Made by a program: the position numbers and the translations under genes
In this document: one piece after another, positions 46,301 to 59,700 of the stretch
Layout: every line of letters begins with the position of its first letter
Position numbering within the stretch: the stretch's first letter is position 1
The notes under the pieces: model-generated
Databases searched by the model: none
Told to the model about the DNA's origin: nothing
Seen by the model: the letters and a program-made list of their open reading frames with translations, nothing else
Assembly: GCF_009389715.1 (NCBI RefSeq)
Contig: NC_052399.1
Coordinates: 27,351,146-27,415,145 of the forward strand
Source: Phoenix dactylifera
Taxonomy: Eukaryota > Streptophyta > Magnoliopsida > Arecales > Arecaceae
DNA: 64,000 nucleotides
Direction: 5' to 3'

Positions 46301-49300
46301 TCACAGGATCCATGATATAAAACCCCTCCCTTAACTTCACCTCCTTCAATTCTACTTCAAAATACCTTGCAAATTTCTCCCAGCAAACCTAAATAAGCAT
46401 ATATGAGAATACAAGATCATGAAAATTTTCAGTGCCATGTTACAATTCTAGTGAACAAAGGTGGATAGTACCTGAACATTTGCACCAGTAACAATGTTTG
46501 GCTTGTCATAAGGCTTTCCCTCTGCCTTTCTTTTGTTTTGCCACTTCCTCTTAAATGCCAGTCCTGCCAGCATTATTGCTTCTGAGGATCCCACAGTTGC
46601 AACCCCTAGTGCTGTTTCATCATCCCCAACTGGGGCATGAAAAAGATGGGCTATCATATTTACACAGCGGTTCTGCATGAGAAACAAACAGATGGTAAGA
46701 AAGCAATCAAATAATGAACAAGTGCACCATAGTGGTTCCCAATTCCTAAAATCATGTTAAATAAATAATCACACAGAAACCAACCTCATAAGATGAACCA
46801 TATAAGATGGATTACAATATTATTGTTTTCTAGCAATGTAATATAAAAGGAGGATTAGCACTTTGAATTTGTCAAATTTGGGATGATATCTTAAAATGCG
46901 TATAGCAACTTGGTCCAGAACAACAATCTATCAATAATTCATGTCTGTACAAAGAATCTATGATGGAAAGAAGGATAGATCAAAAGAAAAAAGTTTGAAT
47001 CAATAGCTAGCCTATAATTCACATTCTTCACGCTAGATGTAATATAAATATCCTTTCTGCAAAGTTTCTCTTTCATCAAAATCTTCTTAAAAATCAAATT
47101 GTTTGGATCTTGGATTACAGGGAAACCACAGACTGTATTGCATCTAAATAAGATGCATAGCAAAATTCTAAAAATCGGATACATGTATTTTTCATTAAAT
47201 GTATTAGATAACATCTAACCATAGAAGTTGATCGTGCCTATGCAAATTCTTTCAATTTTTGCAGTAAAATTAGGAAAAATAACATGTACTCTTTTATTTC
47301 TTGAAAAGATAATATTCCATGATTAGTATCTTATTCAATTCACCATATACCTTTTCTATCACATGTCCATGTTATAGTAAACTATAAAGATATGTGACAA
47401 GAAGAAGATAAGAAATTTATCTTGACAATCCCCTGCTGAGCCACTCCTCCATGTTTGGTACATAAACAACTAGTTTAAGCATTTAAAGCCACTAGTAAAA
47501 TTTCATTGCAATCTCCTTTGCACATTCAAAACATTGTTAGTTAGAATAAGAACAAAATGTCTGGATCGCATATTTAGTTTTAAAATCTCGCAGCAATCAT
47601 TCCTCGTAAAGATACCATCAACAGTGTGCATTACACTTTTTTCATTAAAATCAGTAATTCGAAAATGTCTCTGACAACCATTTATGCCTTTATATATATT
47701 CTTACAATTTGATTCATTGTCCTATAAGAAAATATGAGTGATGAAAAGTTAATTTGTACAAATAAGCCAAACCTTAGAAAAAAGAGGAAGCTTTTTAAAC
47801 CTTTTTGCAGCAGTCTATGGGTGTACTTTAGATGCATCTCCTGTAACAGAGATATATATTCAGATGCTAATTTGGCCTGTCATGTTCAAAGTTCCGGTCT
47901 AGAATTTTAAAAATTTCAATTGGTGTACCACATGGCAATTTGAGAAAATATGTTGCGCGGTAGGGGGTTATTCATTTCCGGCTATCATACATTCGATCCA
48001 CGTGGCATCCTATACAAGGGGTGGCAAACATGATGTGAAGCCTTTGATTCAAACTAGGAGAAGAGGCAGGGAAGAGTTTGAGGAGTCAATAAGGGTGCAT
48101 ATCCCAGAATCCCAAACTTTGGATACCACAATGCCAACCACCTTTCAAATTATACAGGGATAAGACATCCCTATACAGGCTATCCTGTTTATATCATCAT
48201 TAGGATTTCAAAACCCTCTAATTGAGTATATTGGAGTACCAGAGATAGCAAAATTGATGCTCAAGTGATGAACAAGCTATTGAAAACAAAAAATTGGAGA
48301 GCTCATGGTAAAAGCAACTTATGTGCACATTACATGCTTCCAATCCTATTAAAAGCAATTGGAAATCGAGATAACGACAACAGGACAAATAGAAGACGAC
48401 CTCGAAAGGAGAAACATAAACGGGTTGATAAACCCAAGCATAAGAAGTTAGCTACTGTTTCTTGCAAGAACACATGCACAGGAATTCAAATCTCTCTTCT
48501 AATGAATCTGATGGATCTCCCATCCATTTCTAAAGCAAATAGCAAACAATACATCCATAAGAATCACAATTTTGCATAATTATGGAATGGATAATTGCTA
48601 ACACCACAAAAGAGAAAAAGACCCACAAGACAAAAGACTTGGGATATACAGTTCCAAAATCTAACAACCAAAGAGAACAGAAGCAGTGAGTAATAGCATG
48701 TTGGCGTTCATTAGAAACGAATGCTGCCATGACCCAACCTACAGCCGACCTCTACACTACTATCGCTGGAAACACCTCTAAGAATCCCAGCTTATAATTT
48801 GATGAGGCGATTTCTTGGTTACCTGGAGCTCGGTGGTGACAGGGTACTCATCCATGTCGACGTAATTCTTGTTGGTGGCAGCCATAATGAGCTTATCGCA
48901 CTCCGGCTCCATCCACGTCGTGACGAACGATGCCAGGTTCAGCCTCGGATTCCCATCCAGCATCAGCTCGTCGCTGATGATTTGGTACGCCGCGTCCTTC
49001 GGTATCGAATTCTCCGGCATCTTAAACCTATTCCATAAATCACGTTAAGAAAATGAACAAAAAAAAACGAAGAAAAGGAATCGTAATTGAGGAAATATGG
49101 CTCAGATCTGGATTAATATAGCTAATATTACGTTAACAAATCCAAACTCGTTACACATCCGACACAGAGCACTGGATATACCAACAAATTTGCAGCCGGA
49201 AATTGCGATCTAAAGAAAAATAAATCAAGTACAGGATTAAAGAGGATGGAATCACCGAGGAAGGGCGGCACAAACGTAACGAGAGGCGAAGGTGTAGTCG

Positions 49301-49341
49301 ACCGAAGCGTCGGGCTCGGATCCTGCCGCGGAGAGAACCAT
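43396..49341 (-). CDS. GAD: Glutamate decarboxylase with calmodulin-binding C-terminus
   Basis: Converts L-glutamate to GABA and CO2 in the cytosol using pyridoxal phosphate. Seven exons: 49341-49256, 49027-48823, 46672-46472, 46388-46174, 45185-44932, 44812-44760, 43872-43396; all GT/AG, total 496 residues, the usual plant length. The N-terminus [20 protein letters not shown] is typical. Group II decarboxylase landmarks: [52 protein letters not shown] with Asp244, and [10 protein letters not shown] with the PLP-binding Lys277. The last about 30 residues contain Trp483 followed by RRLVERKK, the calmodulin-binding segment that lets Ca2+ relieve autoinhibition; some plant isoforms lack it. Introns 2 and 4 are long (about 2.15 and 1.0 kb). 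A TATA box lies 72 bp before the ATG. The gene looks intact. Confidence 0.97.
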
Positions 49342-49412
49342 GGCTATAGCTCAGAGTTTTTTCTCTCTCCTTGGTTCTCAGCCTTCCATCCTTTGGAGGC
49401 AGGTAGGCGGCG

Positions 49413-49419
49413 TTATATA
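49413..49419 (-). promoter_or_regulatory. TATA box of the glutamate decarboxylase gene
   Basis: On the minus strand the sequence reads GCTATATAACGCCG. TATATAA lies 72 bp upstream of the start codon, predicting a short leader of about 40-45 nt (start near 49385). Confidence 0.65.
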
Positions 49420-49479
49420 GCTTTTTGAGGTTCTTTTTTTATTTTTTTTTATTGTTGCCGGGTGTTAGTGTTACGGGTG

Positions 49480-50690
49480 AATATGGACTAAGATCAAGTG
49501 CAGCTCGACTAACCCTAAAATTGGCAGAAATCGGCTTGAACCAGCTGATCCAGGTTTAAAAAAGCTGATATTTTTTCAACTAGTCTATAAGAGTTTGAGT
49601 TTTGGACAAAAATCTTTGATACCTCAATCAGAATAAAAGGACAACAATATGAAACATAATATAATTCTCCGTGAGTATGATATCACATTGTGTACTTGAG
49701 GTTCTTCGGATCATTTCTTTCTATAAAAGAGTCGATGCTATCATTACTTGGGTCGGTGTGGGGTGCATCAGTTGCCAGGCAGCAGCTAGTAATGCTGCTT
49801 CGATATGGGCAACGTGCCAACGTACAGTATTGACCATGCGCCGAATGCAGAACTGCCATTATGGCCAATTACAGTCACAGCCGTTGATTACTAGATGACA
49901 ATTGGCTTTTTAGTTGGAGGCGAAGTTGCTCATTTCTATCGGTTGTACCGAGATTATTAAAATATGATTGGATTGTCCAATATTTTTTCTAAGGAGCAAG
50001 GAAATAGAGATGGTGAAAACAACCGTAGAAGCTATTCCTTTTTCTACCCGTCGATTTTGATTCAGAGGATCGCGAGAGTAAAAGTAAAAAACGAAAGGAA
50101 GACCAAGAGAAGGAAAGAGACCTCGGAACGGAGGCGCGCACGCAGCGGGAAGCGAATGTGGAGTGTAGTGACTCGCCGGTATCGTGCTTCGCCGTTTCCA
50201 CCGCCATTCTTATAGTTTTCTTATGGGATAACGGAAGCTGATATCCTTGATCTGAGGAAGGCGGTGAGGGAAGGAGAAGAGCTTTCTCTATCGTTTACGG
50301 GTCTTTTTCCCCCGCCCCACTCTCTCTCTCTCTCTTCCCTTCGTTTCTTCAGCGTCAGGACAAGTGGCGTGACGCCGGGTCGCGTACCTGTAAGTGGAAA
50401 GTTGCGTTTACGCGTTCCCGGGCAGCGTGGCGAAGTGGTTGCCGTTATGCTCATTCGCGGTGAGGGGAATGCCTCGGAGGTGACCATAAAATGCTGCTGC
50501 CGAATGGCGTGACTCGAGGAAGTGATTGAAGAAAGGAAAGAAACGTGGAGACGGGACCAGGAAAGAAGTCCGTCAGAAAATAAAGGTGTCGGCAAGGGGC
50601 AAAGGACACCGCCATTTCCAAAAAAAAAAAAAAAAGGAGTGGCTGAAGGGGAGTTCATTTCCGGCTCCACTTCCTTATCCAGTTATCCAT
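49480..50690. mobile_element. Diverged LTR-like block directly upstream of the glutamate decarboxylase promoter
   Basis: About 49690-49800 aligns by eye with 38925-39030: both have GAGGT(T/C)CTTCGG-like sequence, a TATA-like box and ATGC/CGCTCA...TCATTAC. The right part (50.2-50.65 kb) is GC-rich with a CT tract at about 50318-50345 and opens long but unrecognised frames. I interpret the whole as old LTR-derived DNA; orientation and boundaries are uncertain. Confidence 0.35.
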
Positions 50691-53600
50691 GATGAATACT
50701 GATGAGATTTTTTTTTTTTTTTTGATGAAATGGAATGTCCAGGAGGGGAAAAAGAACTTTGATTCTGATCAGAAAAAGCAGGAATAGCAACTAGATAGGA
50801 TTTCTTTTTTGAGATATCCAACCGATCCTGATGAATCCGTTTAATAAAATGTTAAAGGATTTAGAAAAGATTTAGAAACTAAAATTAATACCCATTAGGA
50901 TTTGGTATGGATTTGAGCATCAATGGATTTTTCTTTTTGATAGGATGGGTTTAATATTTTGGATAATTTTTTATTAAATTTAGCGCATGATAAAATTTTA
51001 AATAGATTTGGATAAGAATTGAATATATATGCAGATAGTGATAGAATTTTATCAACCACTAATAAGTTAAGGATAATTTTCCGACTTTAGCGGTGGGAAT
51101 GTTTGCAAGCTGTCGGGATGTCGGCGTGGCCTCTATCTTATTGATTTATTTTAAATTTATTAGCTTTTTTTTTTTTGGCGGTCCTCTACACCACTTCACT
51201 TTGTCCAAAATAAATTGCACCCTTGGATTTATTTATTGATGCTTAGATTGTGTGTGTGTTGGGGAAATGTCCAATAGCCAAACTTTCTACATAGGAGGAC
51301 CAAGAACTCGAGCATATGCATTCAATCCTACGTCAATTATGTACTGAAAAGATTTTGAATACTTGTATAAAATTTAGAAATTAAAAATAATATTTTTTAA
51401 CTATTTTTTTAGATGAGATTCTGAATTATTATACTATGTGCAATTATGCATCTACTTATATATTGCACTTATTAATTTGTATGATTCAATTATATATTCA
51501 TCATTAATTATAATACATCATTTGGATTGGATAGGACTATTGACAAACAAGTTGCTCTTGTTTTTGTTATTGGCTTGAGGATCTTCTTTATATGCCCTTT
51601 CCTTTTTTCTTTGTTTCTTGTTTTTAATTTAGAAGAGTGTGGCAAGAAACCAACCAATTGCCAAACTATACTACAAAATGACAAACGAATCATCCCAATA
51701 TTGTATGAAAAGATAGCCAAACCAACAAAGAAGAGATCCAAAGATATAAGGCTGTCTAGGGTACTGTGCTATGGGTAGCTGTTAATCTAGTTGTTAAACC
51801 TTTCTCTCGGGTGATGTACCAAAAACTAATGATAAATTAAAGTAAAAAAATATACTATAAGAGGCAGCATAAGTCAAACTAGAAAATACAGCTTAAAATT
51901 TAATATTAGACATGGTTAAACACAATACAAAATAAACATTTAAAATATGTGAACCAAAAATCAAAAAAAACTTTAAGAAAAAGGACTATTTGACCAAATG
52001 GATGTAGTCTTATAAAAAACTAACAGTTTTGAATTTATTTATTTTCATGAACTTCATATGCATCTTCTTATATGGATTTTTTTTTTATTCTCTCAAAGAA
52101 AAGTAAGTAGAAACCAAGATGAGTTTACATGTATGTGTATTAGCAAGAAAAGAGAGTGCATATAGTAGATTCATTTTTTTTAATTCAAATTCAAGGATAG
52201 TGATGTACAAAAGTTAGTATTGATGAGAAATAATTGATAATGAGAGAGAGAAAAAAAGGGATATATCCATTAGAGAAAATGATTTTAGTTTACATACAAA
52301 TCAAGGGAGGAAATTAAGATACACTAAGATTGGTGCAAGTCCTTTATAAACATTGTTGCGAGAAAGCTAGTATAGAAAAGAGAGATAGCTAGAGAAGAGA
52401 AAATACACAAGATATAGGGTTTGAGTCAAAAAAACAAACCTATTGAGCTACTAAGTTGTTTCCAAAATTCGATTTGAAGCCTTACTAAGTTATGTTTGGA
52501 GTTAAGTTGATCATTACAAAAAAAAAAAAAAAATACAAATACTCACACATATAACAAGTTTTCCTTTCAGTCGTCGAAGAATGATCAGTTGATAGTACTT
52601 AATCTCTAATCCATCTTGCTCCAGCAGATCCCCATCTCTTGTTAATGGTTTGACTACTTGAGACCAAATTTGGTTATATTTAAAAGAGGAGAAAGGTTAG
52701 CTTGTGGCTTAGGTATAGTTTTTTATAATTTTCTATACTATTACATTTTCATGATTCATAGTTAATGATGTTGGCTTTTGGGTGCATCAAATAATTTTAA
52801 AAAATGCTTCAGAAAAGATAGAAAAATAACTTATTAAATGCTTGCTTAACACCGGTTACCCAACTCATTATCCTTTTTTTGGAGTCCAATATCGAGTAGA
52901 GTGCAGAGTTTTAATTGGGTTTGTGGTTTTATCTGGATTTAATATATAATTTTTGATTTTGGTAAAGATATAGCCAAAGTGGTGAAACTCGCTGACCAAT
53001 TACTCCTGCATGGGTCCATCTAAGATCATAGATATGATTGGAAAAAATAGAGGAAGGAAAAAATATTGCCTTCAAGATACTAGTTCAACAAAGGAGGATA
53101 TCAAAAAAAAATCTAATTAGATAAGATATTCTTGAATCTTGAAACTCAATTCTTAGAGTATACGATGTATATAAATAAAGAACAAAAAATGTTAGTAGAT
53201 GCCAACAATGTAGAAATAGTGTAATACATGGAACTGCAGTGATGACATAGATCCATTTATCATATTGGAATTTTTCTGTGTGCATAGAGTTGATAACTAT
53301 CTAGTTCTATTACTTTGATAAATTTGGATTGCTTTAGTTTTGATGAAAACTGATTACATTGATCATGTTTACAGATTTGATCGGACTGAGTTGAACATTT
53401 CTTGCTAATTAGTTAGGATGACAATATTGTCTATAAAAATATTAGTCTTTATTTTATGTCACTGGGGTCATTATATAAATTCATAATTTTATTTTCTTAC
53501 TACTTTAGCATATGGAAATTTTGCAGTGAAGATAATTTATGAAGATTCAAATGCACCATTAGCCAATTTAAGTTGAGGAGGGATTGGTGATATATATCCA

Positions 53601-54120
53601 TCACTCTAAGATGGATGGGCTGTATTTTTAATCCTCTAAAGAAAAATAAAAAAAAAAGGTTGCGTTCATAAGAGAAAAATACGGTATTATCTTTTGAGAA
53701 CCTTTAATACACATTAGACTATATGTCTTGGGTCTGAACCTAACATTCATGTCACAACCTAGTTAGTTCTTTTTTTGGTGCATTGGATGCTAGCTAGTTA
53801 ACAATGATAGGCAGCTAGTGATGAGCATGCATGCGGGGGACAAGATTTGATGGCAAAGAAGTGATGATTCCTCTTTTATCTCCCCCTTTCTTTTGTGAGA
53901 ATAATAATGGGTAGCCCAATTTGCATATGGTTCCTTGGATTGGTTCATCCGTTCTTATTTTTGGTCGTAGTTCTTATTTTTCTCGATAATTTTATCTATA
54001 TTTATACTAATTCATATAAAAAAATTAATTCAATTAAAAATATATTATATACGAAGAAAAAAAAAGAGTTTTTTTTTTTTTCTGAACCATTAGGTCATGA
54101 AATATTTCGAATAGTCGGAC
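50691..54120. other. AT-rich intergenic DNA, no gene recognised
   Basis: Very AT-rich with poly-A/T runs and short random frames. The small frame at 53895-54134 encodes a hydrophobic peptide but has no family resemblance. No RNA gene or transposon ends identified. Confidence 0.5.
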
Positions 54121-54124
54121 TACA

Positions 54125-54221
54125 GTACTTATGAGTAGCTACTCAAAGTCCTGACGGGATGTCGTGCGAGCCACGACACTTATGGTAGCTACACAAAGTC
54201 CTGACGAGATGCCCTGCGAGA
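54125..54221. repeat. Two-copy 50-bp tandem repeat upstream of DPB2
   Basis: GTAGCTACTCAAAGTCCTGA (54135) and GTAGCTACACAAAGTCCTGA (54185) are 50 bp apart, and both continue with CG(G/A)GATG(T/C)C and TGCGAG. Confidence 0.75.
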
Positions 54222-54585
54222 CACCTGGATGGAGTAGTGTCCAGGGAACACTAGGATAGGGTATCTTTAGTATATTTCGAGGTGTCGGGATGGGGTGGGA
54301 CAGCGACACATGATAACTCTGTCTCAAAGAACTTAAAACTACGAGTGTCAAGGTCAGACTAAGTTGAGTGTGGGCCCAAAAGTAACAGGCTTTAAGCAAA
54401 GGCCCAAAATATGATCCAGCCTGGGGATATCTACTGGTCCATTTGGGCCTAAAATCACCGCTCGAGAGCTCGACACGTACCACATCACATCACAATCGGC
54501 CCTCGTGTGGATCCTGCCGTGTATTGGCCCTTCACCGGCGTGCTGTGCAGCATCTCCCGCAGGCGATCCTCCCACTCCACCTGTT

Positions 54586-54593
54586 TTTGCCGC
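54586..54593 (+). promoter_or_regulatory. E2F-binding site, distal, in the DPB2 promoter
   Basis: TTTGCCGC fits the E2F consensus TTTSSCGC exactly. It is 76 bp before the DPB2 start codon, just upstream of the TATA-like box. Confidence 0.55.
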
Positions 54594-54612
54594 CCAAAAA
54601 ACCTAGCCCTAT

Positions 54613-54620
54613 TTTTATAA
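54613..54620 (+). promoter_or_regulatory. TATA-like box of DPB2
   Basis: TTTTATAA, 49 bp before the start codon, predicts a very short leader. Confidence 0.45.
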
Positions 54621-54631
54621 CCCTCCTCCAG

Positions 54632-54640
54632 TTTCCCGCC
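54632..54640 (+). promoter_or_regulatory. E2F-binding site, proximal, in the DPB2 promoter
   Basis: TTTCCCGCC is a textbook E2F site (TTTSSCGC) located between the TATA-like box and the start codon, at or next to the predicted transcription start. Confidence 0.7.
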
Positions 54641-54668
54641 ATTTACAGAGCGAGCGAGAGATCGGGAG

Positions 54669-56688
54669 ATGGGGGCGGCGGGAACGCGGAAGAAGGTCCA
54701 GCGAAAGTTTAAGCTCCGAGGGTTTACCCTCAAAGTGGAGGCCTTGGAGGAGGCCCTCGCCTTCCTCTCCCGCTTCCCCGACGCCGAGGACGACGCCCTC
54801 GACCTCCTCATCGACGAGATCGACAAGGAATCCCGTACCGTTCCCCATTTCCCTTTCTTTCCCTTTTTCTTCTCTGTTCATCTATCTCTCGTTTCTGATC
54901 TCCAAATAATCCACTTTTGTTGCATCAAAATGCGCAGTTAAATCGTCGATTTTGGACCGGGAGGCGATCCACCGGGTGGTCAGCCTCCTCCTGGACGCGG
55001 ATGCCGCCGTGGATCCGAGCTCCACGGTTGCCAGCAACGGGGCGGCACTCCGTGTGATCGATGCATTTGTGGTCCCTAGGTTCCGATACGATCCCATTAA
55101 GAAAGTCTTCTACGAGTAAGTGCTCTGAAAGATCTCATCTTTCGGTTATTAGCCACTTTCTCTTTCCCAAATTATATGATTATCAGGGTTCTTCCGAGTT
55201 ACAATTTTTTTAATAAAAATTCCATGAGAAGTTCGTAATTGGGTCAAATTTGTGAAAAAATGTTCACAATTTTGGGCTGTTTCGGTATAGATTAATCTTT
55301 TAAGAATCACGATTCATGCTTTTCTTTTTCTTTGCAAGTTTGGTTATTTTCTTCTAATATTTCAGGCACACGGGAAGGCTGCCGATCCATGGGGAAGCTG
55401 GGGACAAAGCTGCCCTATATAGGGATAGGTACCAGTTGCTTCTTCAGAGGCTCTCTCGTGATAAGTATTTCTCCAGACCGGCATTTGATATTGAAATGAC
55501 AGATTCCAAGAGTTGTGAGGTATCTTGGGAGCCTTTTAAAACACGTCCTTTGTTTTGCCATGATCTACTGATTGAGTTCACCTTTTACTCAATGTTTTGA
55601 ATTGCATTGATGGTTTCTTGGATACTTTTGAAGAAGATGCCTAGAGAACTATTTTTTTTTTCTGTTGGTTCTTTTGGATGCAGATAACTCCAATCCAATC
55701 TTTGATTGGATGCAGTGGAAGGAGATGGATCGTGGGGGTGATATCACAGTTAGAAGAAGGCCATTTCTTCTTGGAAGATCTTACTGCAGCAGTACCAATT
55801 GACTTAGCCAATGCAATATCCTTGATGCCTTTTGTTTGCTTCATATTATATGCTTGATGGGCTGATTGTGCTTGGAATGTTTGACTAAATTCTCATATTG
55901 CAAGTGATGGTTTAATTTGTGGTCGTGATGATTTTTCGTTTTCTTTGATGATGATATTATTTCAGTGTTATGCTATCCAATGCATGTTTTAGAAGACATA
56001 TTACACAATAGGAAATCTTCGTAATTACCTGCTGCTGACACCCTTTATTTATTTATTTGTTTTGTTGCGGGGTGATGGAAATTTTTACATTTGGGTATTT
56101 GTTCTCCAAGTATTACTACATTTGGCAACTAGTATTCCAGTTGGAGCATTTTATACCACCTTTCTCTCAAATATGTATAACCAGGATTCTCTCAAACTGC
56201 ATGGATATGTCACAGCAGAAGTTCACATTGATTTTGAAACTGTAATTTTACCATATTTTTATCTGACAATGTTTCACAGTGTTTAACTCTTGCTAAAATG
56301 CAAATTTTTGATCCATTAAAGTCTCATCTTATCTTCAATTATATCATTGTAATGTACAACCTAAGTGATTGGCTGAAAAATATGAAAATAGATATTATAC
56401 TGTCTAAATTCCATATTTTTTGGGACACCCAAGGTTAAATTATTATATTGGTAATTGAAATGAAGCAGCCTCTTCAAAATCTTAGTTGAGATTATTCTAA
56501 TGTTTTTCCTCAATAGATGAAGCTACATAACAATTATTTTCCTTAATTATTTAACACAAAATCACCTCAGGATTCTTTGTTGAAAACACCATAATTGTAG
56601 CAGAAGGAGAGTTGCTTTCAAATGGCATTTTTCAGGTTCGTTGGTTAAATTTCTCACATATTTTATTTGCCCCTCTATGAGTTTTCAT

Positions 56689-56725
<37 letters not shown>

Positions 56726-59700
56726 TTTTTATATAATCTACTGCTTTTCTATTTAATGAAGCATACTATAACTTGTTTTTGGACACCTTAGATAAATTTT
56801 TGTGACATGCATAAGTTTGTTCCCAAAATTTGAGAATTAATTTGCAGGAGCAAGATATTTGTAATGATGAGCAACAACTGTTTTTATTTTCACCTGTCAT
56901 AAAGATTTCCTGAGGTCAGATTTACAATGAGCAACTTCCTTTTTTGATAATAGCAATAATGCATGGTGATAATGGATTGTACATATTTCTTCCACATGAT
57001 ATATAATGACTGGATGGATGAGAAATCTGGCTAATGAGAATGTTTCAAGCCACAAATAGGATTGGATGGTGAATCGTTCATCGAGCAAGCTACAAGTAGA
57101 GTACCTGAAGTTTCTTGTTGTCAAATAATAATATTTCTAGGTCTCTTCTGAGATTGAGCACAGTGCAGTACTGTAACATACTTTGAACTGGAGGGAATAT
57201 GGAATTGAACTGATTGAACAAGAAAATAGAGGTAAGCAAGGATTATTTTGTAGGTTAGAAATAAAAATTGTGGGAATGAGTGTGCAACAAATCTGATATT
57301 TAGGGAAGATGGTGAGATTTGGTGAATATGTCTTTGATCCTAATTCACCGAGTCTTGTTAGGCTGGAAAGTACGATGTTCTGTAGACTTGGTTGAGAGTA
57401 GTTCATGCAAGAGCTAGATAGCCAAAATAGTGTAGCTTCTGTTGCTAAATGGAACTCAAGTGGATAAATATTCCAAAGTTACATGCCTATCTTTATGGTT
57501 CAAAATATGATCCACGAAAGCTTGTGAATATCTTACAATCATGTTACATTTGATTTTGATGCTCCGGAAATTGGTGTTTTGTTCATTATTAATGCAGCTT
57601 TGGGCTGCTTGATGGGGCACAAATCCTAGAAGGCTTGTCAGTTGGTAGGAAGTCCTACCATACTAGTTGTATGGTCTAGCTCATGCAACTTGAGGGGCAG
57701 AGCTCTCCAAGGACCTAAACTTGGAAAGAATCTGGAATCTTGATGAAGGATAAAGAAGGAAAAATTTGATATAAGTTCATTCCTTTCTGAAGTGCAGGTT
57801 GCATGCCAAAGAATCCAGTTCAAAACTCAAACAAAATTCTCAACTTTTGGATGGTGTATTACATGAAACTAGTGATTATAAGTAATCACAAAATAAGATT
57901 CTGGACAGCTAATTATTGGAAGCCTGACACGTTGTATACGGAGTTACTAGACTGATGGAGATCTCAGAGGTTTTTTCATCATAACCTCACTTGTCAGTGT
58001 CCTTTTGCAGTCTAACAAAACTTACCAACCACTAGTCACGGCCTGATAAAAAGACAATTATTTGACTTTCAACTTCCATGGCTTGCCTTTGCCTATGAAA
58101 GTATTGTTCCGTTCTCCACAACAGTCTATAGCATAATTCAAATTAGTACATAATGATCAAAAGGTATTGCTTCTCATAATCACAAATTTGGCATTTGGGA
58201 GCAATTAGAGCTAAAGATTCAAAAATAAAATTAAAAAAAACAAAAGTTCAGAAGGGATTCATATAATTAAAAAAATAAAAATAACAAAAGTGAAGAAGGT
58301 GAGATTAACAATACATTTATGCATAGGTTTACTTGAAATAAGCACAGGAGAGATAAGTATAATGAATAATAGCAAAAAACAACACTGACAGCATATAGCA
58401 TTTGTTATTTATAAAGGTTTCTCATATTAGTCATGAACAATCATGTATGAATTGTAAAATTTCTGAATAAATCAAAATTAATTGAGTACTTTTTAAACAA
58501 CATGCTTAATGGAAAAATGTGGATTGATTTAGCCATGAAAATTGAGAGTAACGAGAGAAGTTTTCAGTAATTTGGAGAATATTGCTACTATGCTTCTACT
58601 CTTTCCGGTTTATTCATTTTAAATTATATCTACATACATAGACAATCTCAACTAAGCTAACTAAATCTGATTGATATGTAGGTCAATACATGTGGGTTTC
58701 CACCTCTGGAGGACAGAGAAGTTTCACTGTCACTACTCATGGGACTTGACTTCTTTGGTGGTGGTGTACTGTCAACAGAAGAAACTGTATGCTCTAAAAA
58801 CCCTTGTTATATCTATTAAAATTAAATATTTTCAATTCAACTAACATAATTTCAAAGCCAAATTTTGCTGATTTTATTTTTTTCCTTCAATATGAAATAG
58901 CTCAGACTGTCAGGACTGGAAAAGAAGGCAGTGAACGACATGTTTGTCATCCTCTCTGATGTTTGGCTGGACAATGATGAGGTAACTCACTAGCTCATAA
59001 ATTTATCCATCACTTTATAATTAACACTTCTTCTCAGAACAATCAGCATTCTTATTTTCGTAGAGAAGACTGTGGAAAAGCTAGCTGTGGTCTTGGATGG
59101 TTATGACAGTGTGGAGGTGGTTCCTTCTTTATTTGTCTTAATGGGAAATTTCTGCTCTCACCCCTGTAATCTTGCTTTCCATTCTTTCTCAAGTCTCAGG
59201 TGAGGGCTCTTTATAATATTTCTACTGCTATTTTAGCACCAAATTTTTACATCTTAGCAAATTTAATATTTATCAGCACAAGTTGTTGATATTTAATTTT
59301 CCATTGGAAAAAAAAAAGATGTATAACTAGCCAAAGACATGCAGAATGCAGTTTGGAAAGCTTGGGGAAATGATTGAAGCTCGCCCAAGACTGAAAGAAC
59401 GAAGCCGATTTTTATTTATTCCAGGTCCTGATGATGCAGGTATTATTAGATTATATGTTTCTTAGTTTTCTGCAAGGTTTCTTTATTCATAGATACTATT
59501 GAGCTGGTAGCTCATTTGAGTTGGTTATATTGATCTTATTCCTTCTTTGTTCCAAAATATACGTGATGGTCCAGTTGGCTCTGAAGTATACAATAGTATA
59601 ATAAGTTAATCAAATACTTGGCCCAAGTTGCATTTTGACTTCAAACAATCTCTACCAAATTAAAACAAATACATTTATTTACTGCTTGTTGTTGCTCTAA

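Noticed and set aside
50221-50670. 149-codon minus-strand frame
   Set aside because: Lies in an LTR-like GC/CT-rich block; no recognisable motif and low-complexity ends.
53895-54134. Hydrophobic 79-codon frame, possible organelle insert
   Set aside because: No plastid or mitochondrial protein recognised; AT-rich composition explains it.
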